This document shows, in pieces, positions 57,068 to 64,000 of a DNA stretch of 64,000 bases. Under the pieces are notes generated by a model. The model made no database searches and was not told the DNA's origin. It saw only the letters and a list, made by a program, of their open reading frames with translations. The position numbers were made by a program, and so were the translations under genes. Positions within the stretch are counted from its first letter, which is position 1. Every line of letters begins with the position of its first letter. The stretch is from Hymenobacter sp. UV11 (GTDB taxonomy: Bacteria; Bacteroidota; Bacteroidia; Cytophagales; Hymenobacteraceae), in the NCBI RefSeq assembly GCF_004684095.1, contig NZ_SRII01000002.1:62001-126000 (forward strand), written 5' to 3'.

Positions 57068-57176
57068 AAGGCAAGAGCGCACCCAATACGGCGCGCGTTT
57101 CGACACTCATACGAGCCGGAGGGGGTAGCAAACTGAAAAGCGCGGGCGGCGGACCGGGGTTTGCCGGTCGGTGCGC

Positions 57177-58409
57177 TCACTTTTTCGCCCGGAGCTTACT
57201 GAGTTTCTGCCGGGTAGCGGGAGTGTCTTTCAGCCGCAAGGCTTTGGTATAAGCCGCGGCCGCCAGGGTGGGCTGGCCCTGGGCGCTATAGTAGTCACCC
57301 AGGCTGTCGTGCACACTGAAACTGGTAGGGTAGTTACGCGCATTCAGCTGAAACATGGCTAGGGCCTGCGTCGGCTGCTTGCTCTGAAGCAGGTAGTCGG
57401 CGAGGTCGTGCACCATCGGCTCGGGCGGCAGCACCGGGTAGCCCATCGCCGCGGAGGCGCGCTGGTAGTGCGCCTCCACAAAGGCGGCGGGATTGGGCAT
57501 ATAGCCGGGCTCATAAAAATCAACCAGGGCCGCCGGCGAGGGGGTGTAGGCTTGGAACAGGAAGCGGAGCGCATCGTAGGTGGCCGGTAGCGGCACCGAG
57601 CTGTGGCTATCGTTAGGATAGTACTTGGCCACGACGCGCAAGCCATTGTTAGGGTGGCGGGCCAGCTCATCGCGCAAAGTCAGCTTGGAGCGCATAAAAT
57701 CAGTGGCTTCGGAAGTGTCTTTGCGCACCCGCACGGTATCGAAACCAGTCGGCATCGTGTTGGCAATGCCCACGAACAGCGCCCGGCCGGCAAGCTGGGG
57801 CTGGGCCAGCAGGCCAGGGGCCTCCCGGAGCAGCTTTTTCCCATCCCACCACATACTAGGGTCCAGGGCCACGTAGTTGTCGAACAAGCTGGGGTGGTGT
57901 AGCAGCGTATTCATCACCAGCAGGCCGCCGAGCGAGTGGCCGATAAAGGTGCGGTGGGGCGTAGTGGGGTAGTGGGCATCCACATACGGAATGAGCTCCT
58001 TTTCCAGAAAAGCAGTGAAGCTTTCGCCCCCGCCGCTGCTGCCCGGTGGGCCCGCGCTGGCCGCATACGTGGGCGTGAGGTCGCGCCTGCGCTCCGTGTT
58101 GGGAATGCCCACCACAATCATCTCGGGGCATACCATATTGCCGTTGACCGTGCTGAGCTGCTGCACCATACCCATGACGGAGACGAAATGCGCATCGCCA
58201 TCGAGCAGGTACAGCACCGGGTAGCGCTGCGGCAGGTAGGTCGGGTCGTGGGCGCTGGCCGGCACGTACACCCAGATTTTGCGCTTTTCTTTTAGTACCG
58301 CCGAAGTCACGCTATCAACCCGGCCGATTATAACGGCGTTATTTCTAATGGTTTGCGCCTGCGCCAGCGCACTCCCGGCCAAGAGCCACAAAAGCAGAAG
58401 TTGTTTCAT
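57177..58409 (-). CDS. Exported esterase of the alpha/beta-hydrolase fold (Fes/IroE-like) with TPR tail
   Basis: Signal peptide about 1-18 (ends AQAQ). RYPVLYLLDGDAHF, then the nucleophile elbow GHSLGGLLVM and DPSMWWDG are as in putative esterase (PF00756-type) proteins. The last ~90 residues contain TPR-like helices (ALAMFQLNARNYPTSFSVHDSLGDYY). 410 aa. Flanked by the two GH13 genes, 109 bp from one and 51 bp from the other, all on the same strand, so a role in acylated glucan or side-chain removal is possible. Siderophore hydrolysis is the alternative from family similarity. Confidence 0.83.
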   Translation of the reverse strand: MKQLLLLWLLAGSALAQAQTIRNNAVIIGRVDSVTSAVLKEKRKIWVYVPASAHDPTYLPQRYPVLYLLDGDAHFVSVMGMVQQLSTVNGNMVCPEMIVVGIPNTERRRDLTPTYAASAGPPGSSGGGESFTAFLEKELIPYVDAHYPTTPHRTFIGHSLGGLLVMNTLLHHPSLFDNYVALDPSMWWDGKKLLREAPGLLAQPQLAGRALFVGIANTMPTGFDTVRVRKDTSEATDFMRSKLTLRDELARHPNNGLRVVAKYYPNDSHSSVPLPATYDALRFLFQAYTPSPAALVDFYEPGYMPNPAAFVEAHYQRASAAMGYPVLPPEPMVHDLADYLLQSKQPTQALAMFQLNARNYPTSFSVHDSLGDYYSAQGQPTLAAAAYTKALRLKDTPATRQKLSKLRAKK

Positions 58410-58460
58410 GAAAAACAGAGAGTAGAAGATGAAATACGAAAGCGGCAGCGCGGGAGTAAG

Positions 58461-59891
58461 CTACGGTTTCTTGGTCGTGAGCACGCGCCAGCCGTGGGCC
58501 GGTACCGAGAGGGTAGGGCCTTCGAGCGGCGAGCCCACATCGGCGAAGGCATCGGTGACCAGCTCGGCCGGGCGGGCCAGCGTCTGGGGCTGCGCGCCTA
58601 GGTTGATGACCGTCCACACCCGCGCCTGCCCGTCGCCGCTGGCCCGCTCGAAGGCAAAGCACTCGGCCGGCGCGGGCAGGATGGTGAACTTGGCGCAGGC
58701 ATCGCCGTTGCGCAGGGCCGCGCTGCGCTGCTTAAGGTGCAGCAGGGCGGCGTAAAAAGCGTTCAGCGGGTAGCCGTTCCACCGAATGGTATCCTTATCG
58801 AAAAAGCGCAGCTTCCGGGTCGAGGCCGCCTCCTGGCCGCTGTACACCAGCGGAATGCCGGGCAGCAGCGTCGTGAGCACGGCGAAGGCTTGCGCATTGG
58901 CCCCCAGGCGAATACCCTCCGGATTGTCCCAGCTGTTGACGTCGTGCGAGCTGGTAAAATTCATCAAATACACCCCGGCCGGGTACCTGCGGCGCTCGGC
59001 GGCAAAGTAGGGGGGTAGGGCCGCCACCGGCCGCTTGCCCTGCGCAATGCTGTCGATGAGGTAGTGCAGCCTGAGCGCGTAAGTAGCATCAAACGCCTTT
59101 TCGAGCAGGTGCGTGTGCGGGGTAAATTCGCCTTTTTTGAGGAAGGGTGGGTCGTGCAATTCGTCCCACTCGGCCAGCATAAACACGGGCTTGATTTTCG
59201 TCAGCTCCGCGCGGGTGGCGTTCCAGAAATCGGTGGGCACCAGGCCGGCCACATCGCAGCGGAAGCCGTCGAAACCCACGTCCTTCACCCAGTAGGCCAT
59301 GCTCTGGGTCATGTACTGGCGCAGGCCGGGCTGGGCGTAATCGAGGTCGATAACGTCTTGCCAGTCAGCCACGGGCGGTACAAAATGGCCCTGTGCATCG
59401 TGGGTAAACCAGTCGGGATGCTGCCTGCTCAGTTCGCTGTCCCAGCTGGTGTGGTTGGCTACCCAGTCGAGGATAACGTGCATTTTCAGGCGGTGCGCCT
59501 CGGCAATAAGATGCTGCAAATCAGCCAGCGAGCCAAACTCGGGGTTCACCGTACGGTAGTCGCGCAGCGAGTACTGGCTGCCGAGCGTGCCCTTGCGCTT
59601 CTCCTGCCCGATGGGCTGCACCGGCATCAGCCACAGAATCCCTACCCCCATTTTTTGCAGGCGCGGCAAGTGCTTCTCAAACGCCCGAAACGTGCCCTCG
59701 GGTGTGTACTGGCGCACATTTACCTGGTAGAGGCTGGCGTTGGTGGCCCAGGCCGGGTGCTGAATGGTGAACGGCGCGGGCGGCCGGCAACTAGCCGGAA
59801 TGGCTACATCGGGCTGGGTGGCCGGGTCGGTGGGGGCGCAGCCTCCCACTAGCAGGGAGCCGGCCAGCAGCAGGGCAGCGCGACAAATCAT
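58461..59891 (-). CDS. Lipoprotein alpha-amylase-family glycosidase (GH13), paralogue B
   Basis: Surface or periplasmic GH13 enzyme. ATG 59891 gives a lipoprotein signal with lipobox LVGGC (Cys17). Catalytic regions: ILDWVANHTSWD, DGFRCDVAGLVP, MLAEWDEL and FTSSHDVNSW, the same pattern as paralogue A and alignable with it along the whole length. 476 aa. First gene of a likely unit with the esterase, then paralogue A and the SMR transporter. Confidence 0.9.
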   Translation of the reverse strand: MICRAALLLAGSLLVGGCAPTDPATQPDVAIPASCRPPAPFTIQHPAWATNASLYQVNVRQYTPEGTFRAFEKHLPRLQKMGVGILWLMPVQPIGQEKRKGTLGSQYSLRDYRTVNPEFGSLADLQHLIAEAHRLKMHVILDWVANHTSWDSELSRQHPDWFTHDAQGHFVPPVADWQDVIDLDYAQPGLRQYMTQSMAYWVKDVGFDGFRCDVAGLVPTDFWNATRAELTKIKPVFMLAEWDELHDPPFLKKGEFTPHTHLLEKAFDATYALRLHYLIDSIAQGKRPVAALPPYFAAERRRYPAGVYLMNFTSSHDVNSWDNPEGIRLGANAQAFAVLTTLLPGIPLVYSGQEAASTRKLRFFDKDTIRWNGYPLNAFYAALLHLKQRSAALRNGDACAKFTILPAPAECFAFERASGDGQARVWTVINLGAQPQTLARPAELVTDAFADVGSPLEGPTLSVPAHGWRVLTTKKP

Positions 59892-60061
59892 GCCGCAACT
59901 TACGCCGGGCCCGACATTCGGCATGGCCTCCTGCATAAGCTCGACAATTAAAAAAATGTATTTTTAGATAAAGCCGAAATGTTATACGTTATTCGGCTAA
60001 CAACCACTCCGGCTGTGGGTTAATACGCTACATTCTCACCCCACATTTTTTCTTTTCCATC

Positions 60062-60385
60062 ATGGCAGATTCAACCAGCCAACTCGACGCCACCATTAAC
60101 GCCCTGCAAGGCGGCCTTGCTAACGCCGCTGGCGCGGCCGGCCCCAACATCAAGGGCTGGATTCAAACGCTGCAAGGCAACCAGCAGCTTTCGGGCATCA
60201 GCTCGGAGCTGCAGAAGCTGAGCGATGCTATTTCGAGCGGCGACAGCAGCACCATCGCCAGCAGCCTGAACACGCTGGGCGAGCACACCACGAAAGCCGC
60301 ATCGTCGGCTACCGCCGATTCGAAAGATAAGCTCATGCAGCTGGGCCAGGCCCTCAGCTCGGCTGCCAGCCAGCTGAAAGGCTAA
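60062..60385 (+). CDS. Small helical protein of unknown function
   Basis: 107 aa, no signal, rich in Ala, Ser, Gln and Leu, predicted all-helical with heptad-like spacing (SSELQKLSDAISS, LNTLGEHTTKAASS, KLMQLGQALSSAASQLKG). No domain recognised. It has its own upstream AT-rich region, with a small hairpin AGCCGAA / TTCGGCT at 59972-59998, and its own strong terminator at 60409, which indicates an expressed single gene. It may be a structural or stress protein; no more can be said. Confidence 0.6.
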   Translation: MADSTSQLDATINALQGGLANAAGAAGPNIKGWIQTLQGNQQLSGISSELQKLSDAISSGDSSTIASSLNTLGEHTTKAASSATADSKDKLMQLGQALSSAASQLKG

Positions 60386-60408
60386 GCGTCTTTGCATCAA
60401 CGCGCTAC

Positions 60409-60442
60409 AAAAGGCGGCCGCTCCTGAGCGGCCGCCTTTTTT
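60409..60442 (+). terminator. Intrinsic terminator of the small helical protein gene
   Basis: 15-bp perfect stem AAAAGGCGGCCGCTC / GAGCGGCCGCCTTTT with a 2-nt loop and T6. Confidence 0.92.
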
Positions 60443-60542
60443 GCTTAAAAATAGCCGCCGAGCTGCCCCGGCCAGCCAACGGGCTAACTACTTCGGCCGG
60501 TAGTTTTGCGTATGCGGCGGCATATTATCCTGTTTGCTGCGT

Positions 60543-61175
60543 ATGCCCAGTACTTCTGATTCGCCTCGCCACTTGTGGCTGCCAGCCGGGCTGGCCTGGG
60601 GCCTATTCGGTAGCATGGCCGGGCTGGTAGCGAGCCGCGGTGCGGCCCCGTTTGATACGCCCACGCTGCTGTGGCTGCACCGCCACGCCACGCCGGCGCT
60701 CGACCAAACGGCCATTTTCTTTACCATCGTGGGCAACACCGGGCCTATGGTGGCCGCCGGAGTGCTCACCACGGCAGCGCTGGCGCGGGCGGGCTGGCGC
60801 CGGGCGGCTTGGCTGTTTGCGCTGGGGGTAGGGGGTTCTATGCTGCTCACGCAGGCCATCAAGTACTCGGTGGCCCGGCCCCGGCCGGCGCTGTGGGTCA
60901 GCCTGCGGCCCGAGCACACGTTCAGCTTTCCCAGCGGCCACGCCATGGATACGGCGGCGCTGGCCACGGCGCTGTTTTTTGTGGTGCCGCGTCGCTGGCG
61001 CGGGTGGTGGGGGCTGGCGCCGCTGTTCGCGCTGGCCGTGGGCGGGGCGCGTATGTACCTGGGCGTGCACAACCCTTCCGACGTGCTGGCCGGCTGGAGC
61101 GCCGCCGTGGGCTGGGTGCTGCTGGTGCAGCTGGTGGCGACCCGCTGGCCCCAGCGGGACGCCGCGTTAGCTTAG
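60543..61175 (+). CDS. PAP2-family phosphatase (membrane)
   Basis: Integral membrane phosphatase, probably on undecaprenyl-PP or phosphatidyl lipids. The three motifs are present: KYSVARPRP, SFPSGHAMD and ARMYLGVHNPSDVLAG with the catalytic His residues. About six membrane segments. ATG 60543 is preferred to the TTG three codons earlier. Its end overlaps the convergent GNAT gene by 9 bp. Confidence 0.9.
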   Translation: MPSTSDSPRHLWLPAGLAWGLFGSMAGLVASRGAAPFDTPTLLWLHRHATPALDQTAIFFTIVGNTGPMVAAGVLTTAALARAGWRRAAWLFALGVGGSMLLTQAIKYSVARPRPALWVSLRPEHTFSFPSGHAMDTAALATALFFVVPRRWRGWWGLAPLFALAVGGARMYLGVHNPSDVLAGWSAAVGWVLLVQLVATRWPQRDAALA

Positions 61176-61715
61176 CCGCGGGTTGGGAGCCTCGTACCAG
61201 GCGCAGGCAGTGCCGTTTTCTTCGAATAGATTGCCCGGCCGGAGCCCAATCCTGGCCAAAATGCGGTGTGAGCCAGCGTTGCGCATGTCGGCATAGGCGC
61301 AGATGCGGGGTAGCACCAGGGTATCGAACCCGCAATGCAGCCAGGCCTGGGCGGCCTCGTAGCCGTAGCCTTGGCCCCAATAGCAGGGTAAGAACCGGTA
61401 GCCCAAGTCATAAAAATCACGCTGACTATTCACGGGCCCGGCCACCAGCTTCAGGCCGGCCCAGCCCATAAATTCGCCGGTGGTGCGCAGTAGCACCGCC
61501 CAGCGCCCGATGCCGCTGGCCGCGTACTGCGCCTGTATGTAGCGAATGGTAGCTTCGCTATCGGCCAGGCTGGTAGCAGCCGCGCCGCCAATGCCGCCCA
61601 GGTAACGGTGCACGGTGGGGTCGCTATCCAGCGCCAGCATGCCGGGCGCGTCGCCGGCTAGCAGTGGGCGCAACAGAAGGCGCGCGGTTTCAATAGGCAG
61701 CAAAGCGGGTAGCAT
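61167..61715 (-). CDS. GNAT-family N-acetyltransferase (RimJ/RimL-like)
   Basis: 182 aa. ETARLLLRPLLAGDAPGMLAL is the standard start. The acetyl-CoA loop region is YWGQGYGYEAAQAWL, followed by ADMRNAGSHRILARIGLRPG. Substrate unknown (protein N-terminus or small molecule). Starts 4 bp after the Ldh-family gene, so the pair is co-transcribed. Confidence 0.88.
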   Translation of the reverse strand: MLPALLPIETARLLLRPLLAGDAPGMLALDSDPTVHRYLGGIGGAAATSLADSEATIRYIQAQYAASGIGRWAVLLRTTGEFMGWAGLKLVAGPVNSQRDFYDLGYRFLPCYWGQGYGYEAAQAWLHCGFDTLVLPRICAYADMRNAGSHRILARIGLRPGNLFEENGTACAWYEAPNPRLS

Positions 61716-61719
61716 CAGG

Positions 61720-62781
61720 CTACAGCGTCACGCCAAACTTCTTCCCTACCCCCTCCAAATCCTGCACCACGGCGTCGAGCAGCGGAATGCCTGCCAGCAG
61801 CCGCTGGGCGGCCATCTCGCGCTCGGGGTCGCCGGGGATGAGCACCTTCTTGCCCTCCACGGCCTTGGCCTGGCGGAAGGTGGTTATCCAGTTGTCCATG
61901 TGCGCCTTAAACTCGTCGGCCGGCCGGAAGGCATCGACCCGCATTGCCCCAAAAAAGTGCCCGATGCCCTGGCCCACCGGGTCGGTCGGCGGCTGCAAAA
62001 ACGCCACGAACGGCGGCACCCACGGCCCGTAGTTTGCCCCGCTGAGCACGGCCGAAAAGATATCGACCACCGCCCCTAGGCCGTAGCCCTTGTGCGAGCC
62101 GGTGGCCCCGCCCAATGGCTGCAGGGCCCCGCCGTTTTTCACGGCGTTGGCATCGGTGCTGGGCTGGCCGGCGGCATCCTGGGCCCAGCCTTCGGGGATG
62201 GGTAGGTTTTTGCGCTGCGCGATTTCGAGCTTGCCGTTGGCGGCGGTAGTGGTAGCCATGTCGAGCACGAAATCGGGCTGTTCGCCGGCCGGCACGGCTA
62301 CAGCTATCGGGTTGGTGCCCAATAGTCTATCGAGCGAGTAGGTAGGCGCCACCAGTGGCGAGGCGTTGGTCATAGCGATGCCAATCATCTCCTGGGCCAG
62401 CGGCAGCATGGCGTGGTAGCCCGCAATGCCGAAGTGGTTGGAATTCTTGACCGATACCCAGCCGGTGCCCACCTGCGCGGCCTTCTGCATGGCCACGCGC
62501 ATGGCCTTGGGGCCCACCACCAGGCCCAGGCCGCCGTCGCCATCCACCACGGCCGTGCTGGGCGTTTCGTAGGTGACGCCCACCCGCGGGCGGGCATTGA
62601 TGCGGCCGGCCTCCCAGAGGCGCACGTAGCCGCTCAGCCGCGCCACCCCGTGCGAGTCTACCCCCCGCAAGTCGGCCGAAAGCAGGGTTTCGGTGGCCAG
62701 GCGGGCATCGTCGGGTGGGCAGCCGATGGCCAGAAAAACCTGCTCGGCAAAGGTGAACAGCTGTTGGTAGGGGATAGTCAT
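61720..62781 (-). CDS. Ldh-family NAD(P)-dependent oxidoreductase (malate/L-lactate/ureidoglycolate dehydrogenase type)
   Basis: Non-Rossmann dehydrogenase. ATG 62781 (MTIPYQQLFTFAEQVF). The RGVDSHGVARLSGYV motif (with the catalytic His), VSVKNSNHFGIAGYH and SHKGYGLGAVVDIFSAVLSG are diagnostic of the family. 353 aa. Substrate among 2-hydroxy acids is not decided. First of a two-gene unit with the GNAT. Confidence 0.9.
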   Translation of the reverse strand: MTIPYQQLFTFAEQVFLAIGCPPDDARLATETLLSADLRGVDSHGVARLSGYVRLWEAGRINARPRVGVTYETPSTAVVDGDGGLGLVVGPKAMRVAMQKAAQVGTGWVSVKNSNHFGIAGYHAMLPLAQEMIGIAMTNASPLVAPTYSLDRLLGTNPIAVAVPAGEQPDFVLDMATTTAANGKLEIAQRKNLPIPEGWAQDAAGQPSTDANAVKNGGALQPLGGATGSHKGYGLGAVVDIFSAVLSGANYGPWVPPFVAFLQPPTDPVGQGIGHFFGAMRVDAFRPADEFKAHMDNWITTFRQAKAVEGKKVLIPGDPEREMAAQRLLAGIPLLDAVVQDLEGVGKKFGVTL

Positions 62782-62829
62782 GGTGCGGAAGGGGGGTAGC
62801 AAGCGGCGTTTCGCACCACAAACCTACGA

Positions 62830-62963
62830 GTAGCGCGAAGCTTCCGCTTCGTGTGCGCGCAAAGCGAGCCGCTTGCGTTGGCTAGGCAATGCCGATTGCT
62901 TATCAGCTGGCGCGGCCCCGCCTGCTCGCTGCGCTCACGCACGAAGTGGAAACTTCGCGCTAC
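62830..62963. repeat. GTAG-footed inverted repeat upstream of the Ldh-family gene
   Basis: GTAGCGCGAAG at 62830 and its inverse ending CTAC at 62963. Arms of about 38 nt are partly diverged; each has a hairpin of the type CGCGAAG-CTTCCG-CTTCGTG. The central part is unpaired. It is the same family as 38682-38766. With the operator at 63023, it fills most of the 62782-63104 gap. Confidence 0.75.
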
Positions 62964-63022
62964 TATTCTCCAGATGGTAAGTTTAAGCTAAATAATTATG
63001 CTGGTTGACAGGGGTTTATATA

Positions 63023-63067
63023 TTTTCAACGTAAAATTTAGTCATAAACTAAATTTTACGTTGAAAA
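63023..63067. promoter_or_regulatory. 45-bp perfect palindrome, likely operator of the BlaI-type repressor
   Basis: Arms of 20 nt, TTTTCAACGTAAAATTTAGT (63023-63042) and its exact complement (63048-63067), around the 5-nt centre CATAA. It ends 37 bp before the repressor ATG. BlaI/MecI dimers bind such dyads and repress their own gene. AT-rich in a GC-rich genome. Confidence 0.75.
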
Positions 63068-63104
63068 AGTGCGTACTTCGTTTCATCAACTTATCAAGCC
63101 CGTT

Positions 63105-63518
63105 ATGCAACCGCCCTTTCCCGAACTCACCCGCGCCGAGGAGCAGCTAATGCAGCTGCTATGGCAGCGCGGCCCTAGCCTGGTTAAGGACCTGCGCGAG
63201 GCGCTGCCCGCACCGTTGCCGGCGCTTACTACGGTGTCCACCATCGTGCGCATTCTGGAGCAAAAAGGCTTCGTGGGCTACGAGCCGGTGGGGCGCGGCT
63301 ACCGCTACCACGCCCTGGTAGCGCAGGACGACTACCGGCGCTTTTCGCTGCGCAAGCTGCTGCGCGGCTACTTCGGTGGCTCATTTAGTCAGCTGGTTTC
63401 CTTCTTCGCCCAGGATGAAAACCTCGACGCCACCCAGCTTGATGCCCTGCTGCGCCAAGCGCAAGCCGATGAGCCTACCCCGGAAGGTGATTCGCCAGAT
63501 GAGCTAAGGAATAAGTAA
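63105..63518 (+). CDS. BlaI/MecI/CopY-family transcriptional repressor
   Basis: Start at ATG 63105 (MQPPFPELTRAEEQLMQLLWQRG). Winged helix with LTRAEEQLMQLLWQRGPSLVKDLREAL and TTVSTIVRILEQKGFVGYEPVGRGYRYHAL. The C-terminal helical dimerisation part (RFSLRKLLRGYFGGSFSQLVSFFAQ) contains the region cut by the BlaR/MecR-type sensor in the family. 137 aa. The usual M56 sensor gene is not next to it; the downstream gene is a small lipoprotein. Confidence 0.9.
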   Translation: MQPPFPELTRAEEQLMQLLWQRGPSLVKDLREALPAPLPALTTVSTIVRILEQKGFVGYEPVGRGYRYHALVAQDDYRRFSLRKLLRGYFGGSFSQLVSFFAQDENLDATQLDALLRQAQADEPTPEGDSPDELRNK

Positions 63519-63535
63519 ATCAGTTGCTTGCTACC

Positions 63536-63994
63536 ATGCGCCCGCTACTGCTCCTCTTTTGCTTCAGCGCCCTGGCAACGGCCTGCACGAGTGCCCGGCC
63601 CGCCGAGCACCTCGACCGCCAGGGTCAGCGGCAGGGCCGCACCCGCACTTATTACGACGACGCCCGCACGCAGCTATTCACCCAGGGCCGCTACCGGCAC
63701 GGCCGCCCAGTGGGCCGTTGGCGTTACTACGCGCAGGCCGGCGAGCTGCAGCGCCAGGAGCGCTACCGCCGCCGGGGCTTCAGCAACATTGCCTACTACT
63801 ACCCCAGCGGTCGGGTGGCCCGCCGCGGCCAAGCGCGCACCGTGGATGAGCCCAGGGGCGCGCACTTCTACTGGCTGGGCGAGTGGCGGTTCTACTCGCC
63901 AGCCGGCTCTCTCGACAGCGTGCAGGTGTATGATGTGGGCAAGCGCACGGCCACTAAGTACCTGACCGATAAACGTAAAATAGCTGATAAGTAG
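63536..63994 (+). CDS. YwqK/MORN-repeat-like lipoprotein
   Basis: 152 aa starting at ATG 63536, lipobox LATAC (Cys15). The mature part has repeats of the form G(R/K)xxYYDD ... GRYRHGRPVGRWRYYAQAGELQRQERY and YYPSGRVARRGQ, as in YwqK-type antitoxin/MORN proteins. Its stop is only 4 bp inside the window's end, so the gene is complete. 17 bp after the repressor; the BlaI-type regulator may control it. Role unknown; 'antitoxin' is only a family label. Confidence 0.72.
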   Translation: MRPLLLLFCFSALATACTSARPAEHLDRQGQRQGRTRTYYDDARTQLFTQGRYRHGRPVGRWRYYAQAGELQRQERYRRRGFSNIAYYYPSGRVARRGQARTVDEPRGAHFYWLGEWRFYSPAGSLDSVQVYDVGKRTATKYLTDKRKIADK

Positions 63995-64000
63995 CGCCGA

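Overview
The window looks like chromosomal DNA of a high-GC member of the Bacteroidota, most likely Hymenobacter or a close relative. At least four large secreted proteins end in a type IX secretion (Por) sorting domain. Outer-membrane-type lipoproteins, TIG/FG-GAP and SBBP repeat proteins, DUF6438, DUF4331 and DUF6364-type proteins all fit that group. There is almost no Shine-Dalgarno sequence ahead of the genes. The genus call is inference from protein content and base composition. I saw no rRNA, tRNA, CRISPR array, insertion sequence or prophage.

Layout: 1-8.7 kb holds a peptide-binding lipoprotein, a large T9SS-secreted repeat/lectin protein, a DUF6438 lipoprotein, yidC and pyrG. 8.8-16.6 kb is a carbohydrate island: a parallel beta-helix protein, a nonsense-mutated partial duplicate of a cellulase C-terminus, the intact GH5 enzyme and a GH2 enzyme. 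16.7-28.2 kb is a complete branched-chain amino acid supercluster on the minus strand, leuA-leuC-leuD-leuB followed by ilvD-ilvB-ilvN-ilvC-ilvA. Between leuB and ilvD lies an 18-codon leader peptide rich in Leu, Val and Ile, then an intrinsic terminator and an alternative pairing: a ribosome-mediated attenuator for the ilv genes. 28.4-41.6 kb contains a conserved helical protein, a PBP4-type D-Ala-D-Ala peptidase, a T9SS FG-GAP protein, a PIN toxin-antitoxin pair, a phosphoserine phosphatase/phosphoglycerate dehydrogenase fusion, an azoreductase-like flavoprotein, an SDR epimerase, a transglutaminase-like protein and an exported Dps-like ferritin. 41.7-44.9 kb has a two-component system preceded by four CTTAA-type half-sites at exact 11-bp spacing, and an AraC regulator. 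44.9-55.7 kb contains two tandem SnoaL-like proteins, a cupin, an aldo/keto reductase, an MFS exporter, a lipoprotein, a VOC protein, an M1 peptidase, a DUF4331 T9SS protein and an SMR transporter. 55.7-64 kb has two paralogous GH13 enzymes (one cytoplasmic, one lipoprotein) flanking an esterase, a small helical protein, a PAP2 phosphatase, a GNAT, an Ldh-family dehydrogenase, and a BlaI-type repressor with a 20-bp-arm palindrome directly upstream.

Two features run through the whole window. First, there are many intergenic inverted repeats. Most have the tetranucleotide GTAG at the foot of a hairpin, in paired inverted orientation, as in REP/BIME elements; two of them supply the stop codons of ilvB and ilvN. 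Second, a non-palindromic G-rich word, GGGGTAGGG (CCCTACCCC on the other strand), occurs dozens of times in genes and between them. The clearest new candidate systems are the ilv attenuator, the phased CTTAA array at the two-component locus, and the GTAG-footed repeats.
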